Source: Saccharina japonica
Taxonomy: Eukaryota; Sar; Phaeophyceae; Laminariales; Laminariaceae
Direction: 5' to 3'
Assembly (NCBI GenBank): GCA_008828725.1
Contig: MEHQ01003923.1
Location: 62,001 to 126,000 of the forward strand
Length of the DNA: 64,000 bases
Below, piece after piece: positions 22,284 through 33,336 of the stretch. Each line of letters begins with the position of its first letter. Within the stretch, counting starts at the first letter, position 1. The translations under genes were made by a program, and so were the position numbers. Below the pieces are notes generated by a model. That model did no database searches, was not told the origin of the DNA, and worked only from the letters and a program-made list of their open reading frames with translations.

Positions 22284-25200
22284 CTGCCGAACCGACGAAC
22301 GTATGTACAGGAAAACGTTAACAACAAGAGAAAAAAAAGCATGCTTTGAGCATAGTGTATTGAGAAAAGAGTGAACAAGATAGTCTTGTGCGAAACGTAT
22401 GATGCATATATGTCAGGTACGGGTACATAGTTGGGTGTGGAGTTAGTGTAGCATGTAAATCACTAGAGGTACGTGCCCTCTGAATGCTCTACCAAGTCCA
22501 ATCTGTGATGCCCAACACAGCACATGAGAAGAGAAGAACACATCATATGTCGGTCATGCTGATGACGATGATGATGACGATGATCGCGATTACAGTGTTG
22601 ATTCTGACGATGGTTATGACGATGATGGTTATGACGATGATAGTGGTGATGGAGACGGAACTAACGATCATGGCGGTAATGGCGCTGACGATATCGATGA
22701 TGAGTTAATTGACGATAATTGTGGTTGACGGGGACGTCGTTTGAATCGATGCAAAGCTGCTCTTACTATCCCGAAACAAAGCAAAGCCAATCGTTGACCA
22801 GTGCCGCACCACTTAGCTGCTCGGCTGTACCACTAACAGCACCTTGTGATAAGTTTCGCGGCATGTTGCTATTAAGAGGCAACGAACCATCGTAGGGACA
22901 ACCAATGAAATTTATCAGACCACACAGAAAATTGCATGTTTGCCCTACTATTGTACTCGTAGCACTTACCCTTGCTTGCAAAGCAGAGAGTACAGCTGGT
23001 GCGCCATCGCCCCCATGGGTAAGGGCTGAGAGCTCTCGTTCGCCGCCTACACGATTGACAAGCGAAACTCGTTGGTCAGAACGCTACCACGAAACAAAAC
23101 AAAGCGAAGCGAAACAAAACAAACCGAACTGGACTCAACCGAACCGAACCGAACCGAACCGAACCGAACCGAACCGAACCGAACCGAACCGAACCGAACC
23201 GAACCGAACCGAACCGAACCGTATAACACGAGACGAAACGAAACGAAACGAAACGAAACGAAACGAAACGAAATCAACGTGTAGTGAACATATCTAACTT
23301 TTCGTCGTTAGAGCTCTCTTTCCCTGGGCGGGCTGGAGGGGAGATGTAGTGAAATAATTCTGCACGCTGCACTTTGCTGTGCACAGTGTCATGCGGCAGA
23401 AAGCATCTTAACTTCGATAGGAATCACATAAATCTTGGGGCGGAAAACGCAAATGTTCGTTTGCTCCAAACGTTGGCCTCCGTCGGCGACTGTACGAAAC
23501 ATCCCAATACGTAATAAGGTCTTTACTTGTCTCCCTTTTCACAATCTTATCCAAGAGATGGCATATCGTAAATGTTTCCTGACACTTGTAATCGATAGAG
23601 TCCTGTACCAGGTGCAAATTTTACAACGTACTCAAAGCCCCAAAGTATACGAAATATAGGTACCCCCCGCCCTTAATTATCATTGACTAAAATATTCCAA
23701 GTGTAAACCACGATCGATCCAGACATGTATCGGTCAAGGCGTGCATCGCCCAAGACATTAATTTTTCAAGGTAAGCATCTCTTCATTGGTCAATTTATGA
23801 AAGGCATCGCTCGAAACACCCACCGAAACGCTCAAGGCATGCGCCGTTCAAGAATGCACCGCTCAAGGCATACCTGGTGCATAGCCAGAGACGTGCATCG
23901 CTCACTATGCATCACTCGAGACATGCGTCGCTCGAGATATGCATACATCGCTAGCGACGCGCATCGCTCGCTCCAGGCATCGGCCGAGACATCTATCGCT
24001 CACTACGTGCATCACTATAGGCATGAATAGCTAGAGGCGTCACCCCGTTCAAACTAAAAACATGCATCGATCAAAACACGCACCGCTAGGGACACCCGTC
24101 TTTCAAGACACAAGCATATGTGTGGATGCATCCTACGATAGCGGTGCACCTAATATTTTATGAGGTTATGATACTCACTTGATTATAGTATATTATCCCA
24201 ATACACTTGATTATAATATATGAGCCCAATACACTTGATTATCGTGTAGGAGCCCAATACCTCACCCACAAAACTGATTTTGAGAAAATCGAAACGTGCA
24301 ACCCAACGAGCAATCCCAAATCTACTGTAACTGCATACGTAGCGAATAATATTGTAAAACACTATATACTGTAATGGTATTCCAGCGGTATTGGGTTAAG
24401 GAGCATACTACTGTATATACTGCAATGGTATTCCACTACTACTGTATATACTGCAATGGTATTCCACTACAGTAACTGTAACTGCATACGTCGCGAATAA
24501 AATTAGTAAAACACTACTATTCATATATACTGTAATGGTATTCCAGCGGTATTGGGCTAAGGGGCATACTACTAGTAGTAGCCAGTCCGAAATACTGCCT
24601 CATATGTCCAAAAAATGCGAACCCTATGGTATCAAGCCTCCATGCGTCGCTCAAGACTCGTGACATTAGTAGATATCCACCATAACCACTCAGCTGACAG
24701 AGCCAGCCGTCATCGCTGGCTGTAAGGTCGGTGGCTACAACGGGTACTATAACAGAGGCTCTTCTGTCCCTTACACTAGGTGTTTGCTGAGTGCTTGTGA
24801 TGTACATGTAGCAACATGTGTGGCTCAATAACATGCGTCAATCTCCTTCAAACCTGCAGAGCGAGATGTAGATCTTTCTGCATCAAAGACGCCGCGAAGC
24901 CTCCCTGGAAACCCCTGGACGAGGGAACGCCTTCCATCACCCCAGGGCAAGGGTTGTACGCCTCGGAGGCCCAGCAGCGTGCCGTCGATGCGTTCAGAAC
25001 ACTCGCCAATACCTGATCGTCCACGACACGTGTGTTTCCGTTGTTACCGCCATATACCAGGTACGAGGTATATACACTTGGCTAAGGGAGAGTGTGAACA
25101 GGTCATGTTAGTGTTGTCCGTGTTGAATGCGTTGCACTCCACGAGCACCTGGTAGTTCCCCAGTAGCCCCCCCCCCCCCCCCCCCCCCTGTAGTGTATGG

Positions 25201-28200
25201 TATGGTGCAGAGTGAGATGAGTGATTGTCATCACCCAATTGCCAAGCAAAGCGGACGAACCTATTTACTTCCGTCAATGATCCATACCAAGTACGCCATC
25301 GTCTATCTCCAGCGTGTCATTGCCACAATAGCCCTGCCATAATGTCCAGCTCGAACACCTCTCACTCAGTCAACTACAATAAGAACAAGGAAACCAGCTC
25401 AAACATCTTTCACTCGCAGCCAACCGCGACAACAACACCAAAACCTCAAATAATAACACCAAACAAGGTACGCATGAATACATACGTGGCGACGTCTTTA
25501 TTTCAACTTATGTTTTTTTTTGTGGTTCTCTCTGTTTCGTGCTTTGTGTTACCAAAATGACTTTTGTCCTGGTCTAGGGAAAATAGTCAGCACTGACCCT
25601 GGGTGTGCTGGGTGTCTTTCATGAATAGAAAAAACGGTCGATATTCACATAAAACGCACGCAGTACGTGTATATTACAACCTGTTCGAAAGGACGATTAC
25701 TGTAGTTGGCAAGCGTGACGTTACCCAACTGTAAACCAGAGCGAGAACATATTTAATCCATATTTTAGACATTCTCATTGGCCGAGAACTTTCCCCGGAA
25801 CAGTCTCGGGGGGGTCGGGACTAAGGTTAGAGTGTTAGGGTTAGGGTTAGTGTTCCAAAACTAATCGTTGTAGAGTTCGTTTGGAGTATCTTCGATGAAA
25901 CATTCGACACCAATATTCTACTGTTGGTGGCTACTCAATTGACACCACTACCCTCGTACGGTGTTGTTGGTGGCTACTGTCGTGGGTCGGGCATCGGGCA
26001 CTACTGTAGCTTATCAAGCCTGCAACATCGTAGTCACAAAATTAAATCCTCAGATACCTGCACATTTAGCATCGGCCTGTGCCCTTCACGAAGAATGAAG
26101 TGGAACGCGCGCGACATTTACAGGAAGCGGTGGGCCGGTGGGGGTCCACGAAACGTCATACGATATACGGAGGCGTTTTCTTCGCTGGGTTACAGCAAAC
26201 GTTGATTTGTACTGCAAGATGAGCGTCCACATCGCAAGACATGAAAACATCGTACAACATGCCGTCGCTGAGTAGCGCATAGTGACTGGCGCAAGTCGAC
26301 ACTCATGTGTTATATTACAACAGGCGTCGTGGCGCGCTCATGCTTACCAGGTACCTGGTAAGTATCGAGCAACACTATACGCTGCGCACTTAACCCCTTG
26401 AGATATGGTCCCACGGATTTGGGGACAAACTACTTGGAATTAGTGTGGGACATTTTTTGTCAGTTCTGAATGGGTTACAAGTTTTTCCAGGGCTGTTACT
26501 TGTTACCGGTCCCTCTAGCGCTTATGTTTCGTGTTCTTCAGTGTCTATAGAACGAGTGCGTTCGTGTCGTTCGTTCAATGTTCAACATTCCTGGACCACA
26601 GGGTTGTAATGTAGCCATGATCTCATCCGTGGTCACAAGACAGGCCAGGCTCGAGTGAGTCTGGAGGGAAAGAAAAACACAACAACAACAACAACAAAAA
26701 CACGGGAAAATCGACCGAACTCAGGCAAATCGTTTGGTACCTATGATATTAAAAAAATAAAAAAACAACAGCTACCTATGATATACAGTTACAAGAAGCT
26801 CACCGTTGGATCCATGCCCATTTCGGAGCCCAAGCTCATGGCTTCCGACACCCCGATCATGGAGATCGCAAGGCTCAGGTTATTGCAGACCTTCGCGGTA
26901 GTGGGGCCACAGACAAGAGCAAAGTTGCAAATTATAAAACAAATATAGAGCCATGTAACAATACAGCAGTGTTTCGAGTCCGACCATTGGGCAACCAAGA
27001 TGCTATTATAGGAGACAGGTCTTCTTGGGGGCGTCAAGGCATCCTCAGGCCTTATTATACTGTTTTAAGTGTAGAGGGGGAGTCAGACAAGGGGCCAAAC
27101 CGTGGTCTCCTAATGAGTACATACTTGTTGCCGAAAACGGCTTGTTGGGTATATTATGGCCGCCTTAGAGCTGTCACGTGGACAGAAAACGACGAGCCAA
27201 AGGCCCTTCTGAGGGGGAAAAAAGGTACAGGAGTACCTCACATGAGGTATGTTTTAACAGCAGAAGTGCGCGTCATAAAAAGGCATCGTAAAATAACGGG
27301 CGTGAAACGCGTCGAACGGTGACGCCAGGAAAAGGATGAGATTCGTCGACATAAACAAGAAAGATGCCAAGAAACGAGTAACAACGCATCACTTGATCCG
27401 AATGCTGCCGGTAGTGCGTCCGTTTCATCTCCGCTCGCCTGTCCCTCAAACGCGCCACCTTTACTACCAGTGACAGCAAGACAGTGTCTTACGGCACATC
27501 GCAGTTTTTCGATAGGCACCCACGTCATACAGAAAGAGCATGCCCCGGACACTACAGGCACTTACGTAGTCGCGAACGCTCCACGGCCTAACCTTCTTTC
27601 ATCTTCACTCGGTGCCGGCCTCGCCACAACACACAGCCCGAGCCCCAGTGGACAACAAGAGGGGGCGATCGCGATCCATCCCCTCCTCAATCCCGCCTAC
27701 GACGAATATCACCTCCACAGTACACCCGGTGCCGGTCTCTCCGCAATGGACAACCAGGCCCTCATTTTGATATAGAGGGTGGACTATAGCAATCCATGAC
27801 CTCCCCAGCCTCGCCTATATTCGATGAACCTTACCTTCGCAGCACACCTGGTGCCTGCCTCCCTACACGACACAACCTGAGCCCCCATGGTCGTGAAGAG
27901 GGGACGACCGCGATGCATCCCCTACTCAATCCCGCCTACGGTGAGTATCACCTTCGCAGTGCACTTGGTGCTGGCCTCCCCACAATATACAGCCGAGGCC
28001 TTTATGTACATTAAGAGGGGACGGCCGTGATATATCCCCTCCCCAGTCCCGCCTGTATACGATTATATAATCTTCGCAATACACCCGGTGCCAGCTTCCA
28101 CACAACACACAACCTGAGCCACCATGGCCACTAAGAGGGGACGATAGCAGTTAGTTCCCTCCTCAGTGCCGCCCATCAGCATATACGGTGAATATCACCT

Positions 28201-31200
28201 TCGGAGTACTTTCGACGCCCCCACAACACACAACACACAAACTGAGCCCCCATGGTCGTAAAGAGGGGAATATTGCGACCTATCCCCTCCCCAGTCCCAC
28301 CTACCGCCAATGTCACGGTCGCAATGCATCTGGTGCCGGTCTTCTCACAATACATAGTCAGGGCCCCCATGGTCTAGAGAGGGGACGACCGCGATCTATC
28401 CCCTCCCCAGCACCGCCAATATACGATAGACCCTACCTTCGTATGTTCGCCAGGTTCCGGCCTCCCGACAACACACAACCAGAGTCACCATGGTCATACA
28501 ACAGGGGACGACAATAAGTATCCCCTCCTCAGTCCACCTACCAGTCTACACAAGGAATCTCACCTTCGCAACACACCCGGTGCCGGCCTCCCCGCAATGG
28601 ACAGCCTGAGCCCCCATGGACATTAAAAGGGGGCGAGCGCGGTCCATCCCCTCCTCAGTCCCGCCTACGATGAACGTAAGAGTGGCGTTTTCAGCGCCGG
28701 GAACTCCGCCGCTGACCGGAGCGTCAAGCATAGTAATCCCCTGGAAGTGGACACGAGTGGGTCGGGCCGGGTGATGCACAAAACGGATGGGAAAAACTAC
28801 CGTTTACTACACGAGCTCTTTTGAGACTCCAGAGAGAAAAGTTGTCGAAAGTACATGACGATTGCAGGATTCGCCACACGAGGAAGCGTAGGTTGCCGGG
28901 GTAACATGAGGTGAGTCCGATAGGAAGCGTCGGGAGATTTTGCTGCTGCACAATTTTCCTGCACGGACGTTTTTTACCTGGGCCGCTAAAGGGTTCATAG
29001 AAAAAACTGGTAAATAATGCCATGCGGTGATCGAAACCCAAAGGGTGTCCTGCTCGTAGAGTAGCTCACCAATCCCAAACAAACAGGTCCTGTGCTACGA
29101 CTTTTGGCGATTTTTTTTTGTGTCTCTTTTTTTGTCAGCGTTCGTTAACGCTGCCTGTTAAAATGTTCATAGGAAGCGATGCGGCAACGTGTACAGATCA
29201 TGTGAGGACGTGGGACGTCGTCTGTCACCACTATACACATGTCCACACGTGCACATCATGTCATGTCATATGGGTACCTAGATTACACCGACTCTACTTC
29301 ATCTCGTCAGAACCGAACCTTTTTGAAGCAGGAAGCAGTCAGAGGAGACTCACGTCTTTCACCACCCACCGCACCTGGCGGTTAGCTGATCTACTACGAA
29401 ACTACGATTACTGTATCACTACCACCCTCGACGAACCCATCAACCCCCCCCCCCTCCTGCTCCGTCTCGAAAGGGATGCTGTGGTCAATGGTGCAAAGGA
29501 CTAGGCAAGCAAACACAAATGAGTACGCTACCCCCCCCTCCCCCCCTCCTCGCCCCCCCCCCCGTCCCTTGTCCCCTCTCCCTTCCCGCCCCCCTCTCCA
29601 TCCCTCCCTCTTCCCTTCCCCCCACCTTCCCCCCGATCAAATACATCTCGATACTGATTATCTTCTATACTTAGGCATATAGTCTATGTGTGTATGTGTA
29701 TATGTATCCCTCACTCGCCCACCTTTTCCTTGGCGATGGCGTTGATTCTCCGAGAAGCAAGCGGGTCAATCGTGCTGCTGTCAATCACGAGACTTCCCGG
29801 TCGGACCCAGTCCAAAATACCCTCTCCCTCCCCATCCCCCATATTACTACCGCCTCCCTGAACGGTTCCCTGAACAGTCCCCTGAACGGTCTCCTGAACG
29901 ACCCCGTGAAGGGTCTTCTGAACGGTCTCCTGAACGGTCTCCCGAACGGTCTCCCGAACGGTCTCCTCACGCGGCGGTGATACACCCGTTGACCTCCCCG
30001 GCCGGGAGGAGGAGGGGTTTCCTAGGTAAACGGCCTCAACGTTTGGGGTGTTCGGCAACATTGTGATGATGGAGGAGCTCTTCTGCGCGAGTTCTTGAAG
30101 GGAGGAGGCCAAGCTGGCACCAGTTTCAGCCGCCAGTCTAGTGGCCTTCGATCGATCGGCTGGATAGAGCGGGGCGGGCGAGAGGAGAGAAACTAAGCGG
30201 GGTCGGGGATACTCATGCCATGCATGACCGTATTCGTATGACCATAGACCCTCGCATCCCTACAACGCCGGGGCGGAGCACGTCGGGTTTCACCGACCAG
30301 GCAGGTATTGCTCGCACCAAGCGCGAAGCGCCGTGAGGTATTGGGCGAGTCGCGCGAAGGGTGAGCTGCATCCTATTAAGAACAGTTTGTGAGGCGGATG
30401 TTCTTGCATATGGGTGACAGCGTCGGGGAGGGTCTCGATGGGTTTCGATTATTGTGGATCCGACATACTAACCTTAAATTGTGCGTAGAGACTACTAACG
30501 TACAGTTGTGCGTACGGTTTCCTAAGACACAGCGGCTTTTCCATGGTTTCCAACGCTCGGCAGCGTGCAGGTTTCGTCACAGTGAGGGGCGATGAAGCCG
30601 ACCCCGCGAGAGTTCCTCACGAGGATGAGCCGCTTCTCGTTGCGCGCTGAGTATGCTGCTGCTGTTGCTGATGCCGCCGTCGCTGTTCCGCTGTGCTGCA
30701 GTGCGTGCGGCTACGTTTTTATAAGGATTTCCACTGATATATGAGGTGTTTTCACACCGGGGACAAGGGACCTACATAGCTACATAGTTACGGCAGACGT
30801 TCCAGTTTTTTTTTCATCCCTTTTACTATCTTCGCTCTTTTTGTCTCTCTCCTCCCTTGCCGCCGTAACTCAGATCCGGGGTCACAAAGTAGGCTCCTCT
30901 CCCTCCTCCCCCACTATTAATAGGGCTCGCGCCTTGCATTTTTATTGCGAGAAGACTTCAGCTTCAGCCCTTTCTTCCCTCGTCGACTCACATCGAATTG
31001 TGCAGACTTTCCAGTTACGTACGGGTGACTCTGTTACGGATACTGTAACTACAGGTACCATGCCGTATCAACTATCCTGGGTACCAGACGCATCTTGCCA
31101 GGTAACCCACCCCCTCGGGCGATATTCCAAGCTGATATTGTCGACAACTGGGAGAGTGCAAAGGCAGAGCAAGGCATTGGTGTTCAAAAGCCACCATTGG

Positions 31201-32449
31201 ACATACGTGTGTGTCTTCCGCTTGTATTGGAGAAATCGGCTATTAATACTGGTAGGAGTTATGCTGCACGTTATGGATATACCGCAGTTATATGTACTGT
31301 GTGTGTAGTATGATACCGGCCCTTTAACAAGAAACCGGGGTACTGGTTCAGGCTATGTTTCTTATTTGAGAAAGGGCGAGCTCCACACTGACTTCAGTAT
31401 GACCACTCCCGAATTGCTAATTTTCCCAGAAATGTCCGACTGCGTTTCTCGTGGGGCTGTTTCTTATGGCACGCCTTACCAAGGGCAGGTAGTGGACTGG
31501 TGCAGCGGTTCCCGTATACACTGCTGTACTGTACTGTGTGTGTACTCTTCGTTTTTAAAGGGTCAAACTCACCATCGAAAAGCACCACGTCGTGCCCGGC
31601 TCTCACCAAGCTAGCCGCCATGCCAGAACCTGTGGTTTTACGAGCAGGCGGCAGTGCGGACATCTGCTGTATTCTGTCGGCACGAAGTATGTACGTTGGA
31701 ATGTAGCAACGCTACATTCGGTGCATGCATGTACATCATAACAGCACAAGTAGTTATCGCGTACTCGTCGTAGTGCATTACGACCGGTGAAGCCACGGCG
31801 CCGCCCGTGGCGCTTGCATCCCTGCGCTGCCCATTGCTGTGGTGCCGGTTACCCTTCTCAACGTTGTCGACACACGCCAAAGGTCAAGAATCAAGAATGC
31901 CAATTACCCTATGGGCTATTTTTTTGAGGGTCATAGCCCATAGATTCCACCCACTCGTCGGACAACAGACTACAACACGAACGACACAATGACTCAACAC
32001 AGCACTGCACAATACAGCAGCGTACACAGGACCAGCACAACACAGAAGCAGCAGCAGCAGAGCAGCAGCGCCAAACAGCCAACAAGCCAACAGCTGGAGG
32101 AAGGAGGATCCTCCTCGAAGATCGTCGATCGTGTGACACGATACATACGATACAGAGTCAGCAGTACCGCACGTCCGCCGTGATCGCGTAAAACAACGCA
32201 GTTCCCGCGCAAGATCTCACCCATATTGCCCAATCCGACGAAGCCCACCGGGCCACTCGCCCGGCCTGATGATAGCCCGCGGCCACCACTGCACAGACTG
32301 TTGAGAATGCGGTCGCTGCTGCTATTGCTGATGTGATATGTTGAACCACCAAATTGCAATCGGCCTCGCCGGCAAGTTGAACGAAAGACTACCTCGCGCG
32401 CCAAACGGCTCTGTCTTCGCAGCATCATTGCGCGACGACACGACGGCAC
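22115..32449 (-). CDS. HIBADH: 3-hydroxyisobutyrate dehydrogenase, mitochondrial (8 coding exons)
   Basis: NAD-dependent oxidation of 3-hydroxyisobutyrate to methylmalonate semialdehyde in valine breakdown, normally in the mitochondrial matrix. Exons (minus): 32449-32221, 31629-31573, 30159-29723, 28740-28564, 26890-26804, 25012-24854, 23046-22970, 22283-22115. They total 1392 nt with all phases matching, giving 463 residues plus a stop. Seen: an Arg-rich, acid-poor presequence (residues 1 to about 65); the dinucleotide motif GLGNMG (about 72-77); DAPVSGG (about 247-253); catalytic Lys about 300 in AKVCNN; NASTARCW and YNPCPGVMEGVPSS; C-terminal KDFSGIYELI followed by a Ser-rich tail. Family members are usually 300-340 residues. 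The excess is the presequence, the tail and a ~65-residue insert at about 143-208 built on an E-T-V-R/Q repeat. The gene diverges from THOC2. Family assignment is near certain; the first Met and the insert are the least certain parts. Confidence 0.96.
22556..22705. repeat. (ATGACG)-type imperfect repeat in HIBADH intron 7
   Basis: Degenerate GATGACGATGATG/GTTATGACG units over about 150 bp. Confidence 0.65.
22970..23046 (-). CDS. HIBADH: HIBADH exon 7
   Basis: A 77-nt exon: AANESSQPLPMGAMAHQLY then SLLCKQ. It matches the C-terminal helical region (PLG..AHQ.Y) of the family. Acceptor gtag|GCG, donor GG|gtaagt. Pentanucleotide arrays (23125-23275) lie just upstream on the coding strand. Confidence 0.92.
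23125..23275. repeat. (GAACC)n and (ACGAA)n arrays upstream of HIBADH exon 7
   Basis: About 18 GAACC units then about 8 ACGAA units. On the gene strand these are pyrimidine-richer (GGTTC)n/(TTCGT)n, ending about 80-100 bp before the exon-7 acceptor. Confidence 0.9.
23725..24120. repeat. Degenerate CATCGCTCGAGACATGC-type repeats
   Basis: Many loosely spaced units around GCATCGCTC(GA)AGACATGC in HIBADH intron 6; no frame conserved. Confidence 0.6.
24122..24310. mobile_element. Degenerate MITE family B end plus CACTTGATTATA repeats
   Basis: GGATGCATCCTACGATAGCG marks a family-B end; three CACTTGATTATA units follow (24177-24245), then subfamily interior AAAACTGATTTTGAGAAAAT. Confidence 0.55.
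24320..24560. repeat. Tandem duplication around GGTATTCCAGCGGTATTGGG
   Basis: Two main units (about 170 bp apart) with shorter TACTGTATATACTGCAATGG copies between them, in HIBADH intron 6. Confidence 0.6.
24854..25012 (-). CDS. HIBADH: HIBADH exon 6
   Basis: 53 codons with the family signature LNASTARCWASEAYNPCPGV, then VPSSRGFQGGFAASLMQKDL. Acceptor tcag|GTA, donor CTGCAG|gtttga, phase 0. Confidence 0.95.
26394..26474. mobile_element. piggyBac-like mini-element (TTAA flank), HIBADH intron 5
   Basis: About 81 bp, CCCCTTGAGATATGGTCCCA to CAGTTCTGAATGGG, preceded by TTAA and followed by TTAC. Same family as the 35665 array. Confidence 0.65.
26804..26890 (-). CDS. HIBADH: HIBADH exon 5
   Basis: 29 codons starting VCNNLSLAISMIGVSEAMSL and ending GSEMGMDPT. 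This is the helix that follows the catalytic Lys, with the conserved Asn. Acceptor gcgaag|GTC, donor ACG|gtgagc, phase 0. Confidence 0.95.
27588..28685 (-). repeat. Tandem array of nine ~120-bp copies of HIBADH exon-4 3' end plus donor
   Basis: The right-most copy (28564 to about 28685) is the real exon. Eight more copies start near 28436, 28316, 28196, 28072, 27950, 27832, 27711 and 27588. Each spans the sequence for VGGTEEG...LLMSMGAQ...GTGCVAK and the GCGAAG|GT donor. Copies are decayed (stops, indels) but still readable, for example VGGTGEGIGRNIPLFTTMGA from the minus strand near 28250-28330. Confidence 0.9.
28564..28740 (-). CDS. HIBADH: HIBADH exon 4 (substrate motif to catalytic Lys)
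   Basis: 59 codons: GITMLDAPVSGGVPGAEN..., VGGTEEGMDRARPLL, GEAGTGCVAK, ending exactly on the catalytic lysine codon. Acceptor ttccag|GGG, donor GCGAAG|gtgaga, phase 0 on both sides. Its last ~118 nt plus donor are the parent of a tandem array in the next intron (27588-28563). Confidence 0.96.
28741..29722. other. HIBADH intron 3, nothing conserved
   Basis: Contains a C/T-rich stretch (29530-29640) that on the gene strand is G/A-rich, and CGTCTCGAAAGGGATGC (29463), a dispersed-repeat piece. No exon motif. Confidence 0.5.
29723..30159 (-). CDS. HIBADH: HIBADH exon 3 with repeat insert
   Basis: Encodes ADRSKATRLAAETGA..., then SSSIITMLPNTPNVEAVYLG, a ~65-residue low-complexity insert, and VRPGSLVIDSSTIDP...AIAKEK. 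Acceptor tccag|CC; donor AAAAG|gtgggc. The insert contains about nine 12-nt units (E-T-V-R/Q). An alternative reading removes 29993-29847 (147 nt, GT...AG, a multiple of 3) as a small intron. Confidence 0.9.
29860..29975 (-). repeat. In-frame 12-bp minisatellite in HIBADH exon 3
   Basis: GAGACCGTTCGG/GAGACCGTTCAG units, about nine, all multiples of three and without stops, encoding E-T-V-R/Q. Flanked by GT (29993-29992) and AG (29848-29847). Confidence 0.88.
30806..31010 (-). repeat. SINE-like dispersed repeat
   Basis: Contains CGTAACTCAGATCCGGGGTC, AGTAGGCTCCTCTCCCTCCT and TCGTCGACTCACATCGAATT, shared with copies at 492-695, 9077-9440, 40330-40676 and 49330-49640. Lies in HIBADH intron 2. 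Confidence 0.65.
31314..31480. mobile_element. Diverged copy of the CCGGCCC...GGGCCGG MITE
   Basis: TACCGGCCCTTTAACAAGAA at left, interior ATTTGAGAAAGGGCGAG, right end decayed (TTTCTTATGGCA). Compare 34011-34175. In HIBADH intron 2. Confidence 0.55.
31573..31629 (-). CDS. HIBADH: HIBADH exon 2
   Basis: A 57-nt exon encoding SGMAASLVRAGHDVVLFD, the helix and strand after the glycine motif. It ends in the conserved Asp that binds the NAD ribose. Acceptor cacag|GT and donor GATG|gtgagt keep the frame with exons 1 and 3. Confidence 0.93.
32221..32449 (-). CDS. HIBADH: HIBADH exon 1 (presequence and start of Rossmann fold)
   Basis: The Met at 32449 opens an Arg/Ser-rich leader (MPSCRRAMMLRRQSR...) typical of mitochondrial targeting. 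The exon ends in GFVGLGNMG with donor ATGG|gtgaga, splitting the last Gly codon of the NAD-binding glycine motif (phase 1). A second Met at residue 8 is an alternative start. Confidence 0.92.
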
Positions 32450-33115
32450 GGAAGCAGGCCCTCGAGACCAGGTGACCTATATTATACCCACTTATCTGCG
32501 CTCTCTGCTGCTACGCAGAAGCAAGAGCAAAGCCTGTTCTGCAGGCTGCGATGTCTTTGGCTTTGGGACCCCTCTCTACACTCTACGTAGATCCAGATTA
32601 TTCCTATGAAAACGTATGGCGTTTTATAGCGGGGAACATACTAATACAGCCCCTGATTTCCTAGCGCTGAGCGGATGCCAGATTGGTCTGCGCCTCTGTT
32701 CGCAAACGCAAGGAAGGGACAGCAACAGACACTGACCATCTCGGGGTTCTCTCAAGGGTGAGCCACAACTCTCGACAAGTTAGATTCAGTCAATTGCAAG
32801 CACGCCCGAATACAACACCGTGAGATAGAGGCGAAACGCTGAGATGTGCCATTATAGGATGCCCACCCCTGGCACGAGGCACGAGGATCGCAGGGTCGTC
32901 AAGGAACAACTCGAAAGCTTGCAGCACCCCGGAAAAAGAGCGCCATTGCCTCGCGTGCTATGGTAGCGATCGCATTGCGAGGTGACCTTCTTCTGTAGTG
33001 ATTCCGACGGAAAAGCACACCCGCCATGCTCCGTCTGACTTCTCTTATCTTGTTTTTCGCGAAACATACCTATCATCCTGTGATCCTGTGATACCTGCCT
33101 GAAGAAGCAAGCAGC
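32450..33115. promoter_or_regulatory. Divergent HIBADH/THOC2 intergenic promoter region
   Basis: 666 bp separate the HIBADH Met (32449, minus) from the THOC2 Met (33116, plus), so both 5' UTRs and core promoters must lie here. I see no convincing TATA box. A short ATCCTGTGATCCTGTGAT direct repeat lies about 40 bp upstream of the THOC2 ATG. No MITE was recognised inside, unlike most of the window. Confidence 0.6.
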
Positions 33116-33336
33116 ATGGCTGAAGAAGAAGTGGACAAGCTGCGCAAGATCTACTCGGTGCTGACAGACGAAGAGATCGAAGCATGGGTTGCCTCGAGCG
33201 ATGACCTCAAGCTCCCAGGGGCGGGCGTGACAGCGGCGTTTCGGGACGCTGAGGTGGAGTTTTTGCAGTTTTCAGCGAGCGGCGGAGGAGGAACAGACGA
33301 CGGCGACATGGATAACATGGACGAAAACTATGACGA
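33116..33336 (+). CDS. THOC2: THOC2 exon 1
   Basis: MAEEEVDKLRKIYSVLTDEE... ending in an acidic Asp/Asn/Met-rich run (DDGDMDNMDENYDE). ATG context AGCATGG. Donor GACGA|gtgagt, phase 2, fits exon 2. N-terminal sequence is poorly conserved in this family, so a small further exon in the 4.1-kb intron 1 is possible. Confidence 0.82.

Noticed and set aside
22905..23297. Plus-strand open frame over the (GAACC)n array
   Set aside because: Antisense to HIBADH exon 7 and made almost wholly of pentanucleotide repeat.
25836..25853. Chromosome end or true telomere at TTAGGG units
   Set aside because: Only two to three units inside a HIBADH intron; interstitial and far too short.
27588..28560. Additional alternative HIBADH exons
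   Set aside because: The copies resemble exon 4 but contain stops and indels and lack proper acceptors; better explained as a decayed tandem array.
31884..32139. Leu/Cys-rich minus-strand frames in HIBADH intron 1
   Set aside because: They arise from a CAG-rich tract; no conserved residues, and exon 1 already joins exon 2 in phase.
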